From positions 1 through 39,858 of the forward strand of contig CAILXB010000177.1 of the NCBI GenBank assembly GCA_903838025.1: 39,858 bases of DNA, given 5' to 3'. The number at the start of each line of letters is the position of its first letter. Within the stretch, counting starts at the first letter, position 1. This DNA is from an uncultured Chlorobiaceae bacterium. GTDB taxonomy: Bacteria > Bacteroidota > Chlorobiia > Chlorobiales > Chlorobiaceae. The translations under genes and the position numbers were made by a program. A model generated the notes under the pieces. That model had not been told where the DNA came from and ran no database searches. It saw only the letters and a program-made list of their open reading frames with translations. Shown piece by piece: positions 25,550 through 35,015 of the stretch.

Positions 25550-25963
25550 TTACTTACTGGCAATAAAGAGCGTTTTCACCTTTGCAATTAGTTGATTTTC
25601 CGTCAATCGCTCGCAAGCCTCAATTCCAGTTACCTTTGTATGCAGTCCATTAACCTTTTCAATCTCTTTGGCAAATTCAAGTTTTGCCTCTCCAGGGCCA
25701 AAAATGGCAATTTTCGATGAATCACCAAGCAACTCAATCACCTTTATGTAAAAGGCGTGATACTGGTGTTTTCGCCGTTCTTCTGCGGAGTGTTCATTGA
25801 ATACTGCCTGCGCCACAACGGTACCCCCCGCTTTCCACCCACCGGCAGGCTTGAGATGACTTTCCGCACCGGACTCTACATGTTGAACAAACGCTTGATC
25901 GCCTTCAATTGAAACCAGAACAGCTTCCTTGTGGTCAATCCATATACCAGTGTTTTTTTTCAT
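25550..25963 (-). CDS. Small eRF1-like/"translational machinery" family protein
   Basis: From the ATG at 25963 (137 residues), which is preceded by AAGGAGCC at the right distance; the frame continues upstream but without coding character. MKKNTGIWIDHKEAVLV opens the protein, followed by HSAEERRKHQYHAFYIKVIELL and KIAIFGPGEAKLEFAKEIE. This pattern matches small bacterial proteins usually annotated as eRF1-domain or "translational machinery" proteins. The function is not established and I cannot see catalytic residues. Confidence 0.6.
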   Translation of the reverse strand: MKKNTGIWIDHKEAVLVSIEGDQAFVQHVESGAESHLKPAGGWKAGGTVVAQAVFNEHSAEERRKHQYHAFYIKVIELLGDSSKIAIFGPGEAKLEFAKEIEKVNGLHTKVTGIEACERLTENQLIAKVKTLFIASK

Positions 25964-26158
25964 GGCTACCAGGCTCCTTCTGTAATAATGTTTCTGAATG
26001 GTAACAGAGAATTCTTGATGATTCAACGAGCACAAACAATCCAAAAACCCAATGGGCAAAAGAAGTTTGCACATCGCCTTACGCCGCAATGTAAGCAAAA
26101 AATAGTATACCAGTACAGTGCTTTTACTTTTGGAGCGGTACGAGAATGTAATCACCTC

Positions 26159-26220
26159 AAAAAAAGATGCCCTGCACAAAGAGAGCCAGGGCGATGAAAC
26201 CCGGATCCTGTGCAGGGCAT
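26159..26220 (-). terminator. Terminator of the fumarate reductase operon, with a long loop
   Basis: A perfect 12-base inverted repeat (ATGCCCTGCACA at 26167-26178 and its complement at 26209-26220) encloses a 30-base loop. On the minus strand it is followed by C and T7. It lies 36 bases after the frdB stop. The large loop is unusual for a simple terminator. Confidence 0.65.
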
Positions 26221-26255
26221 GAGAGCCCGATAAGCCAGCAAGAAACCCCTCTCTC

Positions 26256-27029
26256 TTAGAGGGAGTCCTGAATCACCCGCTCCTTGTCGGCAAAGATTTT
26301 CGCCGCGAGAAACTCCCGGTTCATACGGGCGATATTGACCACAGAAATTCCTTTTGGACACTCCGCCTCGCATGCGTAAGTATTACTGCAACTACCAAAA
26401 CCAAGCTCATCCATCGTAGCAACCATCTTCTGCACCCGTTTGGCAGCCTCAACCCGCCCCTGGGGAAGCAGTGCAAGATGCGATACCTTGGCACCAACAA
26501 AGAGCATGGCGGCAGCATTGGAACAGGCGGCCACGCAAGCTCCGCACCCAATGCAGGTTGCCGCATCAAAAGCTGCATCCGACTCCTCCTTTGGCACCGG
26601 AATGGTATTGGCATCAGGTACACCACCGGTATTCACCGATACGTAGCCGCCTGCCTGTATAATTTTATCAAATGCACTGCGGTCAACAATAAGATCGCGA
26701 ATGATGGGAAAGGCTTTTGCCCTCCATGGTTCAATATGGATACTATCGCCATCCGTGAACGAGCGCATGTGCAGTTGGCAGGTGGTCACTCCCTTGACCG
26801 GCCCGTGAGGACGTCCATTGATATACAGACTGCATGTGCCGCAAATGCCCTCCCGACAGTCATGATCAAAGGCAACGGGATCTCCACCGGTCATGATGAG
26901 CCTTTGATTGAGGGAATCGAGCATTTCAAAAAAGGAGCTGTCAGGCGAGATTCCTGAAATATCGTAGGAAACCATCTCCCCTTTGGCCTTGACGTTGTTC
27001 TGTCGCCAGATTTTCAGCGTAAAGTTCAT
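26256..27029 (-). CDS. frdB: Fumarate reductase/succinate dehydrogenase iron-sulfur subunit
   Basis: 257 residues from [10 protein letters not shown]. The [2Fe-2S] site is Cys58, Cys63, Cys66 and Cys84 ([11 protein letters not shown]...TTC); the C-terminal ferredoxin-like half has C159[10 protein letters not shown]169 and Cys214, Cys220, Cys224 for the [4Fe-4S] and [3Fe-4S] clusters. It passes electrons between the quinone-linked cytochrome b and the FAD subunit. The B-type features (short TTC loop, [11 protein letters not shown]) agree with the single cytochrome b gene upstream. Gene order on the strand is frdC-frdA-frdB. Confidence 0.93.
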   Translation of the reverse strand: MNFTLKIWRQNNVKAKGEMVSYDISGISPDSSFFEMLDSLNQRLIMTGGDPVAFDHDCREGICGTCSLYINGRPHGPVKGVTTCQLHMRSFTDGDSIHIEPWRAKAFPIIRDLIVDRSAFDKIIQAGGYVSVNTGGVPDANTIPVPKEESDAAFDAATCIGCGACVAACSNAAAMLFVGAKVSHLALLPQGRVEAAKRVQKMVATMDELGFGSCSNTYACEAECPKGISVVNIARMNREFLAAKIFADKERVIQDSL

Positions 27030-27038
27030 AATCACCTG

Positions 27039-28979
27039 TTATTTGTAGCTCCGCTGGGAGAGCTTGATCTCTTTGAATTGAAGTTCTTCGCGGTGCAGCT
27101 CAGCAGCAGCATCACGCCCCTTGTATTCCCATGCACCAACAAAAGCAAACCTATCGTCATTGCGCAACGCTTCGCCCTCACTGGTCTGATACTCCTCCCG
27201 GAAATGACCCCCGCACGACTCTTTTCGCTGCTGGGCATCCCGCACCATAAGCTGGCCAAGTTCGATAAAATCGGCAACCCTGCACGCTTTTTCAAGTTCA
27301 GGATTGTATTCATCCAGCCCTCCGGGCATCCGGACTCCTTTGGCAAATTCTTGACGCAGTTCAGTCAGTTGATAGAGTGCTTCAGTAAGACCCGCATCGT
27401 TTCGCGCCATTCCGCAATACTCCCACATGATTTTGCCAAGGCGACGATGGAAGTGATCGACCGACTCCTTGCCTGAGCTGTTTTTAATCTGCTTCAAACG
27501 GTCGGTAACAGCATTTGCTGCAAGGGTAAATTCGGACGAACCAGTATCGAACCGTGGCGTATGAATTTCGGTAGCCAGATAATTGCCAATGGTATAGGGA
27601 AGGATAAAATAGCCATCAGCAAGGCCCTGCATGAGCGCGGAGGCTCCAAGGCGATTTGCTCCGTGATCGGAAAAGTTGCACTCTCCGATAGCATAAAGAC
27701 CGGGGATGGTGGTCATCAAATCATAATCAACCCAGAGGCCCCCCATGGTGTAATGCACCGCAGGATAAATCATCATCGGCATTTCGTATGGACTCTCAGC
27801 GACAATCTGCTCGTACATCTGGAAGAGGTTGCCATAGAGAGAGTCAATGGCGTCATGCCCCTTGCGTTTGATGGCATCGGCAAAATCAAGGAATACAGCC
27901 ATTCCGGTAGTGCCAACGCCAAAACCTGCGTCGCAGCGCTCTTTGGCAGCCCTTGATGCCACGTCCCTCGGTACAAGATTACCGAAAGCAGGGTAACGAC
28001 GCTCCAGATAGTAATCCCGATCCGCTTCTGCAATATCGGATGGCTTGATCTCTTTGTTCCTCAGCTTTTCAACATCTTTTATCTTGGCCGGAACCCAAAT
28101 CCTTCCATCATTCCGCAAACTCTCGCTCATCAAGGTGAGCTTTGACTGCGCATCGCCATGAACCGGAATACAGGTTGGGTGAATCTGGGTAAAGGCAGGG
28201 TTGGCAAACATCGCCCCCTTCTTGTAGGCACTCCATGCCGGTGTCACATTGGAACCCATGGCATTGGTAGAGAGAAAAAACACATTACCATATCCACCAC
28301 TTGCCAAAACAACAGCATGAGCTGCATGACGCTCTATCGCACCTGTCACAAGGTTTCGGGCAATGATACCCCGTGCATGACCGTCAACAAGCACCGTATC
28401 AAGCACATCTCGACGGTTAAAGAGCGTGACATTGCCTGCCGCAATCTGGCGGCTCAGCGCTCCGTAAGCACCAATCAAAAGCTGCTGTCCGGTCTGTCCC
28501 CTTGCATAGAACGTTCTTGATACCTGAGCACCTCCGAACGAACGGTTTGTCAGCAAGCCACCGTACTCCCGGGCAAAAGGCACGCCCTGCGCCACACAAA
28601 GATCAATAATCGGGTTGCTGACCTGGGCAAGACGATAGACGTTTGCTTCACGCGCACGGTAATCGCCACCTTTGATGGTGTCGTAAAAGAGACGATAGGC
28701 ACTGTCGCCATCGTTTGGATAATTTTTTGCGGCATTAATTCCTCCCTGTGCAGCAATACTGTGTGCCCGACGCGGTGTATCCTGATAGCAGAATACCTTG
28801 ACATTGTAACCGAGCTGCCCGAGCGATGCAGCCGCAGAGGCTCCGGCAAGACCGGTGCCAATGACAATGATATCAAGTTTGCGTTTGTTGTTGGGGTTTA
28901 CCAGCTTGCAGCCCGATTTGTAGGCGGTCCATTTTTCAGCCACCGGCCCTTCAGGGATTCTGGCGTTGAGGCGTGTCAT
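27039..28979 (-). CDS. frdA: Fumarate reductase/succinate dehydrogenase flavoprotein subunit
   Basis: 646 residues from the ATG at 28979 ([11 protein letters not shown]); the frame continues upstream without coding look. FAD is bound at [18 protein letters not shown] (from residue 41) and likely covalently at His73 in [26 protein letters not shown] and the active-site TIHPTCIP-like QIHPTCIP and [11 protein letters not shown] are present. It interconverts fumarate and succinate; in a green sulfur bacterium the reducing direction serves CO2 fixation by the reverse TCA cycle. The 9-base gap to frdB shows an operon. Confidence 0.94.
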   Translation of the reverse strand: MTRLNARIPEGPVAEKWTAYKSGCKLVNPNNKRKLDIIVIGTGLAGASAAASLGQLGYNVKVFCYQDTPRRAHSIAAQGGINAAKNYPNDGDSAYRLFYDTIKGGDYRAREANVYRLAQVSNPIIDLCVAQGVPFAREYGGLLTNRSFGGAQVSRTFYARGQTGQQLLIGAYGALSRQIAAGNVTLFNRRDVLDTVLVDGHARGIIARNLVTGAIERHAAHAVVLASGGYGNVFFLSTNAMGSNVTPAWSAYKKGAMFANPAFTQIHPTCIPVHGDAQSKLTLMSESLRNDGRIWVPAKIKDVEKLRNKEIKPSDIAEADRDYYLERRYPAFGNLVPRDVASRAAKERCDAGFGVGTTGMAVFLDFADAIKRKGHDAIDSLYGNLFQMYEQIVAESPYEMPMMIYPAVHYTMGGLWVDYDLMTTIPGLYAIGECNFSDHGANRLGASALMQGLADGYFILPYTIGNYLATEIHTPRFDTGSSEFTLAANAVTDRLKQIKNSSGKESVDHFHRRLGKIMWEYCGMARNDAGLTEALYQLTELRQEFAKGVRMPGGLDEYNPELEKACRVADFIELGQLMVRDAQQRKESCGGHFREEYQTSEGEALRNDDRFAFVGAWEYKGRDAAAELHREELQFKEIKLSQRSYK

Positions 28980-29037
28980 TGAAGAGTATTGTGAGTGTTG
29001 TTTTTGGTAAAAAACACAGCCGTTATTGGTTAGTAAA

Positions 29038-29699
29038 TCACTTGAATAAATAGAGATAAACTGGAACAAGACTGAATCCAAGAGCAATAAAGACCGAGTA
29101 AGCCGAACCGATAAACTTTACGGCATCGGTATACTTGCTGTGGTTCCATCCAAGGGTCTGAAAAGCCGACTGCATGGCGTGGTTCAGATGAATTCCAAGA
29201 AAAACAAAAGAGACTACGTAGAGGAGTGAATACCAGGGGGATGAAAACAAACGCAGTGTGCGACCATAGAAGTCGTGAGCTGCTATACCGGAAGGTGGCG
29301 CTACAAGCCCAATCTTGATAAAGTAGAAATCAATAAAATGGAGAAAGAGGAAGATGAAGACAATGATACCGGTATGGAACATGTACTTCGAAAAGAAGGA
29401 GGTCTCAGAGCTGTTGCTGCATGCGTAGGCGATCGGTCGTGCCGCCTTATTCTGGAAGGAGACGAGCACTCCAAAAAAATATGGAGCAAAAATCCGGCAA
29501 AAAGCACAATCTCAAACACCTTGATGAGAGAGTTTGTTCCCATGAACGTTGCGGCCTCTGTGAACATACGACCGCCATCATCTTTCAGCAGCATAAGATT
29601 GATGCCGAGATGCACACATAAAAACGTAACCAGAAAAAGTCCGGCAAGCGCCATAAATACCTTCCTGGTAATGGACGAATACGAAAGCATGATAGTCAT
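29038..29699 (-). CDS. frdC: Fumarate reductase/succinate dehydrogenase cytochrome b subunit, frameshifted
   Basis: Two overlapping frames together make one B-type di-heme cytochrome b. The first (from 29699 or 29690) reads [18 protein letters not shown]...[14 protein letters not shown]; the second continues [15 protein letters not shown]... to ...VPVYLYLFK. The switch lies at an A7 run on the plus strand (29473-29479). With one more base the protein would read straight through as [13 protein letters not shown] and be about 220 residues with five membrane helices. Histidines in the helices (HLGINL, HIF, HFIDF, HLNHAM) are heme-ligand candidates. A sequencing slip, a true mutation or slippage at the tract are all possible; since frdA and frdB are intact, I favour an error or phase-variable state. 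Confidence 0.8.
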
Positions 29700-29800
29700 A
29701 CTATGGTTATTTCAATGGCAAAGAACTGTGGATTACCTCCTGAGGCTCTCAAGGTAAGTTCATCTTTTTTAACTTCCAACAAAAAAATCACACAAGACGC

Positions 29801-30442
29801 TTATTCGTCAATCAAAGCAACCGCTCTGACGGGGCATGCTTCTGCGCCGGAAATTTTCAGTGGAAAGCAGCAAAAAAAGAACAAGGAATGCAATAAAAAC
29901 GGCGGACAGAGAATATTTTCAATGATGAGTATCTCTTTTTGGAGCAAAATCCTGTGAACAGAAAAATCAACAGAGTCTGCCGCATCGACAGAAATCATAT
30001 CAACACCAACTCCTTTCAGATGAAAACCGGTCAGCCACCGGGCAGTTTCAGAAGAGAGTACCGGGTATCCTGCATAATAATCTGCAGAGCCCCAGTATTG
30101 ATTCCACCCTGAGCAGAGCAACAGAAAGTCGCTCTCCTTTATGAGATCCCGAAAAGGGTGCAGCGCTTCAACGGAAATAATCCCATCGGCAATACCACGC
30201 AGATCAATCGCGATTCCCTTTCCGGCAAACCGCTCAACGCCAAACGCATCAAGCGAACTGCCAGCAGAAAGAATGTGCGAAGGAAGATCGACATGGGTGC
30301 CGGTATGAGAAGAGAGTGTAAGAAGCTGCTCGGCAAAGCCTTGCTCGCCAATGGAAGAGAGAGACTGAAAAATCGGACCGGGAGTGCCGGGATAAGAGGG
30401 CATGGCAACCTCAATGGTATGACTCAGATCAACAACGCGCAT
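29801..30442 (-). CDS. Cyclase family metal-dependent hydrolase (kynurenine-formamidase-like)
   Basis: 213 residues from the ATG at 30442 (MRVVDLSHTIEVAMPSYPG), which overlaps the stop of the upstream hydrolase as TGATG. The metal-binding signature HTGTHVDLPSH is at 46-56, and LLLCSGWNQYWGSADYYAGYPVLS and the C-terminal FFFCCFPLKISGAEACPVRAVA fit the family. Members hydrolyse amides or lactones such as N-formylkynurenine; no tryptophan-catabolism genes are near, so the substrate is open. The gene is coupled to the alpha/beta hydrolase. Confidence 0.85.
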   Translation of the reverse strand: MRVVDLSHTIEVAMPSYPGTPGPIFQSLSSIGEQGFAEQLLTLSSHTGTHVDLPSHILSAGSSLDAFGVERFAGKGIAIDLRGIADGIISVEALHPFRDLIKESDFLLLCSGWNQYWGSADYYAGYPVLSSETARWLTGFHLKGVGVDMISVDAADSVDFSVHRILLQKEILIIENILCPPFLLHSLFFFCCFPLKISGAEACPVRAVALIDE

Positions 30443-31218
30443 CACCTCAACACCTTTTTTCGTTTGATCCTGCATAAGAGATAGTCGATAATCGTCTGAA
30501 CAGCTTTTTCCCTCTCGCAATCACAAAAGAGCTGATGACCGGAATGCTCCAGCCATATCAAAGACTTTTCTGAGGGAGAAGTGGCAATCCCGTCGTACAG
30601 CATAATTGCACTTTCAGGACGCACGGTGAGCTCCTTGCGGCTGTGTATGATCAAAACAGGCACAGTGATGCGATCAAGCAGTTTCGTACTTTTTTTGATC
30701 AGGTCAAACAGGGAGATAATCGCGTCTGTCGGTACCCACGAATAATGTGGAATACAGGTTGCACATGCTGCTTCGGAAGCGTCACTCTTTAACTCCCAAT
30801 TCCTGATAATTTTACCAAGAAGTGGTGCCGCGAAATGGAGTGGACGACCGGGAGCGAACACCGAGACAAGTTTGATTGCCGGTGTAGCAAGCACCAGGCA
30901 GTCAATCTTCTCCCGATACATGACGGCAAGATTCAATGAGAGAAGTGCACCCATGCTGTGGCCGATTACAATGATCTGATCCGCCTCAAGAGAGAGCTTG
31001 TGAAGCGCCTCTTCGGCATCTGCCATCCACCGTTCCCACTTCACGCCACGGAGTGCCTCCGGCGACGAGGCTCCATGTCCGGTCAGAAGAGGCACGCTGA
31101 GTGGAATACCAAGCTCCAGAAGGGAGAGTGACAACAACTTTACACTGTCAAGCGTGGCCGTAAATCCGTGAATAACGAGAACACCCAAAGGGCTCCGCAC
31201 CTGGTGTTGTTCATCCAT
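30442..31218 (-). CDS. Alpha/beta hydrolase (Est30-like carboxylesterase)
   Basis: 258 residues. The oxyanion segment is LVIHGFTAT, the nucleophile Ser88 is in IGHSMGAL, and His228 is in EHSGHQLF. The acid should sit in VLIIHSRKELTV; there the usual Asp position appears as Glu196. It resembles short-chain carboxylesterases and monoacylglycerol lipases, probably cytoplasmic since no signal is seen. It is translationally coupled to the cyclase-family gene (TGATG). Confidence 0.85.
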   Translation of the reverse strand: MDEQHQVRSPLGVLVIHGFTATLDSVKLLSLSLLELGIPLSVPLLTGHGASSPEALRGVKWERWMADAEEALHKLSLEADQIIVIGHSMGALLSLNLAVMYREKIDCLVLATPAIKLVSVFAPGRPLHFAAPLLGKIIRNWELKSDASEAACATCIPHYSWVPTDAIISLFDLIKKSTKLLDRITVPVLIIHSRKELTVRPESAIMLYDGIATSPSEKSLIWLEHSGHQLFCDCEREKAVQTIIDYLLCRIKRKKVLR

Positions 31219-31355
31219 GATCGTATCTCGTCATAGTACTCTTTATGAAAAACAGTATTCCGGCGCAACGCCGACTGAAACAGAGTATACCATAAGTACA
31301 GGTTATGAGCGAATATTGTACTAAAATAGCTATTTTGCAGAAAAATCAATTTACT

Positions 31356-31880
31356 ATGAACAACGTGATGCGCAAGATTCTGCTGATTGGATACATACTG
31401 CTTCCTATGATATTCAGTTCATGCTCGTCAACGCGTGTTCCATGGGGAGGCAAAAGAATTCTGTCACCAGAGGAGGCTTACCGACAGGGAAAAATCAAAA
31501 ACACCCCCTACGTTATTAACGGTCGGGCCTATGTTCCCATGAGCTACCAGGAGGCACTCTCTTTCGAAGAGACCGGGATAGCGTCATGGTACGGCCAGGA
31601 GACGCTCGACCAACACAGCGGACAGTTGACCGCCTACGGGGAAGTTTTTGACCCCTCGCAGCCAAGCGCCGCACACAAATATCTGCCTCTACCTTCTCTT
31701 GTAAAAGTAACCAATCTCGATACCCATGCGTCAGTGATTGTCCGGGTCAATGATCGCGGACCATTTGTCGACAATCGCGTTATCGACCTGAGCGCAGAAG
31801 CGGCAAAACAACTGGGATTCTTCAAAAAAGGGACGGCCAAAGTCAAGATTGAGGTTGTTAACAATCAAGCATGGCATTGA
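31356..31880 (+). CDS. RlpA-like septal-ring lipoprotein (double-psi beta-barrel)
   Basis: 174 residues from the ATG at 31356; a start at 31368 (MRKILLIG) is equally possible and gives the cleaner signal. The lipobox is FSSC. The barrel domain contains GIASWYG, LTAYGEVFDP, AHKYLPLPSLVKVTNL, VRVNDRGPFVDNRVIDLS and AAKQLGF, all RlpA hallmarks. RlpA proteins bind or cut denuded glycan strands at division sites. No SPOR domain follows. The last 23 bases overlap the 3' end of the DHS-like gene on the other strand. Confidence 0.9.
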   Translation: MNNVMRKILLIGYILLPMIFSSCSSTRVPWGGKRILSPEEAYRQGKIKNTPYVINGRAYVPMSYQEALSFEETGIASWYGQETLDQHSGQLTAYGEVFDPSQPSAAHKYLPLPSLVKVTNLDTHASVIVRVNDRGPFVDNRVIDLSAEAAKQLGFFKKGTAKVKIEVVNNQAWH

Positions 31881-32892
31881 AGTTTTTCGGCTGGCGACAT
31901 ACCCAACTGCGTTTGTGATAGGCATAGCCAGCAATCAGCGGCAAAGCAATGGTTGCTTCGGCAAAGACCATCTGCTCATGAATGGTATCAACCTTGCCCC
32001 ATGAACTGGCCTCTTTGAGAGTAGAGCCGGAAAGTGCTCCGTCACGCTCATCGGCGACCGTAATCTGTACTGCATAGGTGTGCATGGAGACGTCATCATG
32101 GCCAAGCACTTCGGCGGCAACAACAATATCCTGGGTAAAGTTTTTCGGTACACCTCCTCCTATCATGAAAAGACCAGTCTTGTCATTCTCAATCTTGATT
32201 TTGGTCAATTCACGAAAATCCTTCACCGAGTCGATGGCTACATGCTGCTCGGGATTCTGCCACTGGTGACGTACCAGCCCGAATCCGGCAGAACAGTCCG
32301 AAAATGCGGGACAGAAAATCGGCACACCCTTTTCGTATGCCTTGTAGACGATGGAGTTTTTATCGAAATTATTTGCTTCAATATATTTCGCCATTTCCAC
32401 AATAAATTCACGGGAGGAATAAACTCCTGGCGGCATGGAGTTGGCGATGAGGGCTGTTGTATCATCGCAGACGCGAAGATCATCTTCATCAATAAAGGTG
32501 TCGTAAATACGGTCGATGTGCAGCTCGCGAAGAATGGCGTCATCAATAAACTGCGTACCCTTGTAATGGCGGAATCCAAGAGCTTCAAAAAAGTCCTGAT
32601 CAACAATGTTCGCACCCGTAGAGACAATAACATCAACCATGTTGTTATCGATCATGTCAATCAGCACCTGCTTTAATCCTGCGCTGATCAGCGAACCAGC
32701 CAAGGTTACAATGACTGCGCACTCCTCGTCTTTCTGCATGAGATCCACAATGGAGGCCGCTCTTGCAAGATTGCGTGCCTGAAAAGCAGTATCACTCATC
32801 TGGTCAATAAGAGGAACAATATTCAGTTGCTTGATATCAATATGGCGAACCGGCGCGCTCAGCAACTCCTCTTTTCTGACTCCAGACTGCAT
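31858..32892 (-). CDS. Deoxyhypusine-synthase-like protein (probable polyamine enzyme)
   Basis: 344 residues from MQSGVRKEELLSAP; an upstream start at 32928 lacks support. It shows deoxyhypusine synthase features: LAGSLISAGLKQVL and STGANIVDQDF (NAD-binding region), CPAFSDCSAGFG, MIGGGVPKNF, and EASSWGKVD with Lys300, which matches the lysine forming the enzyme-substrate imine. Bacteria lack eIF5A, so bacterial members are thought to make homospermidine or another polyamine from spermidine, putrescine or agmatine. No polyamine neighbour is seen; the SRP RNA gene is 42 bases beyond its start. Confidence 0.88.
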   Translation of the reverse strand: MQSGVRKEELLSAPVRHIDIKQLNIVPLIDQMSDTAFQARNLARAASIVDLMQKDEECAVIVTLAGSLISAGLKQVLIDMIDNNMVDVIVSTGANIVDQDFFEALGFRHYKGTQFIDDAILRELHIDRIYDTFIDEDDLRVCDDTTALIANSMPPGVYSSREFIVEMAKYIEANNFDKNSIVYKAYEKGVPIFCPAFSDCSAGFGLVRHQWQNPEQHVAIDSVKDFRELTKIKIENDKTGLFMIGGGVPKNFTQDIVVAAEVLGHDDVSMHTYAVQITVADERDGALSGSTLKEASSWGKVDTIHEQMVFAEATIALPLIAGYAYHKRSWVCRQPKNFNAMLDC

Positions 32893-32926
32893 AACGACTC
32901 CCGACACAATTGAAAAGTGACAAAAC

Positions 32927-33033
32927 AAAAAAAGAGAGTAAGCTTACTATATCACACACTCAAATTACCGGATGCTGCTTCCTTCCGGATCTGACATGGT
33001 TGGGCAACTGAGCGTTGTATAGGACTTACTCTC
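32927..33033 (-). ncRNA. ffs: Small bacterial signal recognition particle RNA (4.5S-type) with terminator
   Basis: Read on the minus strand from 33033, the transcript begins GAGAGTAAG and ends CTTACTCTC (32942-32934), forming a 9-pair closing stem, then T7 (32933-32927). The middle holds CCGGAAGGAAGCAGC, the conserved Ffh-binding helix 8 core with its GGAA tetraloop, and ATGTCAGAT before it. At about 100 bases this is the short form without an Alu domain. It fills most of the 362-base gap between the DHS-like gene and trpS. Confidence 0.9.
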
Positions 33034-33254
33034 TAATTATATCAGTTTTTGAAATCCCGCATCTTTTCAGATTAGAAAAGCAAAAACACGTTGTGTAATA
33101 TAGTGTATTGAAACGTGAAAACAAAAAACAAACAAAGATCTTTTATCTTTCTGTCAACTGTTATAAATTGGAGGACATTGGGAACTTTACAGAACAACAA
33201 CCCTGCCTGAAACAGCCTCACTCGCTGCCGGGTTTCGCGGCAACAATTATTGTT

Positions 33255-34301
33255 ATGGGAACACAACGAATTTTAAGCGGGATGCGCCCTACCGGCAAAC
33301 TCCATCTCGGTCATTTCACCGGTGCCCTTGAAAGCTGGGTCGAGCAGCAGAACTTGCTTGATGAGCATGGCGCAAGGGCCTATGAAACCTGCTTCCTCAT
33401 TGCCGATTATCACAGCTTGACAACCTCGCTTGACACCAGCGAAATCTATACGCATACACTTGATATGCTCGTCGACTGGCTGGCAGCAGGCATCGATCCT
33501 CAAAAAAGTCCACTTTTCCGCCAGTCGCAAATCAAAGAGCACGCTGAGCTTTTTCTGCTTTTTTCTATGCTGATCACCTCATCGCGTCTTGAAAGAAACC
33601 CTACCTTGAAAGAGCAGGTACGTGACTTGAACATGGATTCCCTTATGTATGGCCATTTGGGTTACCCTGTTCTGCAAGCAGCCGATATTCTCCTCTACAA
33701 GGGAAATGTCGTCCCTGTAGGCGAAGACCAGATCCCTCATGTGGAGATTACCCGCGAAATTGCACGCAAATTCAACAATCACTATCCTCATCCCGTTTTG
33801 GGAGAGGTCTTTGCTGAGCCTGAACCTAAAATCACGAAATTCTCGCGTCTGGTCGGCCTTGATGGAAAGGCAAAGATGTCAAAGTCTCTCGGCAATACGA
33901 TTCTACTTGCGGACGGCCCTGAAGAGGTGATGAAAAAAATGCGCACGGCGGTCACCGATACAGAAAAAATCCGCAAAAACGATCCGGGCCACCCTGAAGT
34001 CTGCACGGTCTTCAGTTACCATAAAAAATTTGCCACACAAGAACAACTTGAAAGCATAGAGATTGATTGCCGCGCAGGCTTGCTTGGCTGTGTGGATTGC
34101 AAAAAACTGTGTGCTTGCAATATTTCGCTGGAACTGGCGCCCCTGATTGAAAAACGCCGGTATTATGAAGCCAATATGGATCTTGTCAAAGAGATTCTTT
34201 TTGAAGGCGAAATAAAAGCAAAAGTCATCGCATGCCAGACCATGCAGGAGGTGAGAGCTGCCATGAAGCTTGGCGAAACAACCTGCTGCAACCATCATTA
34301 A
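33255..34301 (+). CDS. trpS: Tryptophanyl-tRNA synthetase
   Basis: 348 residues from the ATG at 33255; the frame upstream has no coding look. The class I signatures are KLHLGH (15-20, HIGH) and KMSKS (207-211), with GEDQIPHVEITREIA in between. Unusual for a TrpRS, the cysteines Cys250-x21-Cys272-x6-Cys279-x2-Cys282 follow the order and spacing of the [4Fe-4S] site known in Thermotoga TrpRS. The start of a plus-strand run with the HAD gene 6 bases later and argS after that. Confidence 0.94.
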   Translation: MGTQRILSGMRPTGKLHLGHFTGALESWVEQQNLLDEHGARAYETCFLIADYHSLTTSLDTSEIYTHTLDMLVDWLAAGIDPQKSPLFRQSQIKEHAELFLLFSMLITSSRLERNPTLKEQVRDLNMDSLMYGHLGYPVLQAADILLYKGNVVPVGEDQIPHVEITREIARKFNNHYPHPVLGEVFAEPEPKITKFSRLVGLDGKAKMSKSLGNTILLADGPEEVMKKMRTAVTDTEKIRKNDPGHPEVCTVFSYHKKFATQEQLESIEIDCRAGLLGCVDCKKLCACNISLELAPLIEKRRYYEANMDLVKEILFEGEIKAKVIACQTMQEVRAAMKLGETTCCNHH

Positions 34302-34307
34302 ACTTTC

Positions 34308-35006
34308 ATGCGGAACAAAAAACAGGCTTTTATTTTTGATATGGATGGAGTGCTGACAGACAATATGCAGTTCCATGCCGACTCATGGGTCGAACTCTTC
34401 AGTGATTTCGGCCTTCAGGGGCTCGACGCTGACCGATATCTTGTGGAGACGGCTGGCATGCAAGGGCTCGATGTTCTCCGTTACTTCCTTGACCCGAAGA
34501 TCAATGAGGAGGAGGCTGAAAGGCTTACCAATCTGAAGGATTTTCTCTATCGGGTCATGTCGCGCGACCGCATAAAGGCGATGCCTGGTCTCAAACTCTT
34601 TCTTGATGCCGCCGACCAGAGGGGAGTCAAGCTTGGAATAGGCTCCGGGGCATGCCCGAAAAACATCGACTACGTGCTCGGCATTCTTGATATGACGACA
34701 ACATTCCAGGCCATTGTAGATCCTTTTCAGGTACGCCACGGTAAGCCGCAACCAGATATTTTTTTACGTGCCGCCTCACTGCTTGGGGTAGATCCTTCGG
34801 AATGTATTGTGTTTGAAGATGCCCTGCCAGGCGTCGAGGCAGCAAGAAAAGCCGGGATGCAGTGTGTTGCCGTTACAACAACAAACCGGGCCGAAGCCTT
34901 CAGCCATTTCGACAATGTTTTGCAGGTCATCGACGATTTTACCAGCCTTTGTCCTGACGAGCTCCTGAAAAAGCTCAATGAAAAGCAACCTATGACCCTC
35001 TTATAA
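34308..35006 (+). CDS. HAD-superfamily phosphatase (beta-phosphoglucomutase-like)
   Basis: 232 residues. The catalytic motif I is FIFDMDGVLTDN (Asp11 and Asp13 region), motif II is LGIGSGACP, motif III/IV is KPQPDIFLRAA and IVFEDALPGVEAARKAG. The cap lies at about 18-90. This is the DhaH/PGM-like subfamily that acts on sugar phosphates or related compounds; the substrate is unknown. It lies between two aminoacyl-tRNA synthetase genes with gaps of 6 and 9 bases, so it is in their operon. Confidence 0.9.
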   Translation: MRNKKQAFIFDMDGVLTDNMQFHADSWVELFSDFGLQGLDADRYLVETAGMQGLDVLRYFLDPKINEEEAERLTNLKDFLYRVMSRDRIKAMPGLKLFLDAADQRGVKLGIGSGACPKNIDYVLGILDMTTTFQAIVDPFQVRHGKPQPDIFLRAASLLGVDPSECIVFEDALPGVEAARKAGMQCVAVTTTNRAEAFSHFDNVLQVIDDFTSLCPDELLKKLNEKQPMTLL

Positions 35007-35015
35007 AAAAATCCG

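Noticed and set aside
32080-32676. A 198-codon plus-strand frame inside the DHS-like gene.
   Set aside because: It is antisense to conserved catalytic segments and has no recognisable motif.
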